In this document: positions 63,691 to 64,000 of the stretch, one piece after another | Numbering within the stretch: position 1 is the stretch's first letter | Layout: each line of letters begins with the position of its first letter | Source: Triatoma infestans | Lineage: Eukaryota > Arthropoda > Insecta > Hemiptera > Reduviidae | NCBI GenBank assembly: GCA_011037195.1 | Contig: JAAEAF010002613.1 | Span: forward strand, 1-64,000 | DNA length: 64,000 bases | Direction of reading: 5' to 3' | The notes under the pieces: model-generated | What the model was told of the DNA's origin: nothing | What the model saw: only the letters and a program-made list of their open reading frames with translations | The model's database searches: none | Made by a program: the position numbers and the translations under genes

Positions 63691-64000
63691 ATAACTAAAT
63701 ACTATTATTACTGCACTATAATTAATATATATACACTTATGTTTCCAAGGACTTGACTTATGAGATTAAGAAACAGGGAAATAAACTCAATGAGAGACTG
63801 ACAGATAGGCAAGAGCTGATGTGTAGACTCGATGTTTGTCTTTGGCTGGTGTCTTTGCTCTTGAAGGTGTCTTTGCTCTTGAAGATGGTGATGGAATGGG
63901 GGTGCCTCCACTGCCTCTTTTTCCTTCAATTTAGACTTCTGTGGTAGGGGAAGTAGGACGGTGCTTCATCCCCAACCCTTGTTGGCTTCGTTTCCTCTGC
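63691..64000. other. No gene recognised; short tandem repeat
   Basis: GTGTCTTTGCTCTTGAAG occurs twice in tandem (63850-63885) followed by a partial third. Otherwise unassigned. Confidence 0.45.

Overview
The window looks like AT-rich, intron- or intergenic-type DNA from an animal, most likely an insect and possibly a hemipteran. The evidence is very low coding density, long poly-A/T and (CA)n tracts, arthropod-type non-LTR retrotransposon remnants (Jockey-like, I-like with RNase H, RTE-like), mariner fossils and tRNA-derived SINEs. No prokaryotic feature is present. I recognise no intact host gene. The species guess is inference; the repeat families are read directly.

Almost all structure is mobile-element debris, often nested. 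0-8 kb: an I-like retrotransposon remnant split by a solo LTR; a (CA)n-bearing dispersed repeat here called R (ends with ACTTTCTCTTACTCC as inverted termini); a solo LTR; and a triple nest (R, split by foldback element F, split by an LTR that carries an internal tandem duplication). 8-13 kb: two Jockey-like fragments, a GC-rich island of unknown function, and a solo LTR inside another R copy. 13-18.5 kb: a foldback repeat split by an LTR, a reverse-transcriptase C-terminus split by a SINE, and a SINE split by a GC-rich insert. 18.5-21.3 kb: a 5'-truncated I-like element with the longest open frame (424 codons) and long target-site duplications, then a solo LTR. 24-30 kb: a tRNA-Glu-type SINE, two copies of a SINE-plus-flank segment, more Jockey and RT tails. 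30-31.5 kb: a SINE with a perfect 16-bp duplication and a foldback whose loop is an R element. 32-37.5 kb: RT remnants, a SINE-containing composite, an RTE-like element inserted in R and itself carrying a SINE. 39-45 kb: a perfect 44-bp inverted repeat and a cluster of F foldbacks. 47-49.3 kb: a deep nest (LTR, R, SINE, LTR, mariner). 50-64 kb: more solo LTRs, foldbacks, R copies and SINEs.

The most interesting system is the F foldback family (at 5.9, 30.5, 41.5, 42.4, 43.5, 62.8 and 63.5 kb). Its arms contain a hammerhead-ribozyme-like core (CUGANGA, GC stem II, GAAA, CCGG, UC cleavage site, CATC/GATG stem I), with intact cores at 41.56, 43.99 and, nearly, 42.5 kb. Four copies show target duplications of variable length (9, 13, 13 and 14 bp). 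Hammerheads with a minimal stem III together with variable-length duplications are known from Penelope-like retroelements, so I infer that F is a non-autonomous Penelope-like or retrozyme-like family. Two unrelated repeats, at 54.58 and 45.77 kb, carry the same kind of motif.
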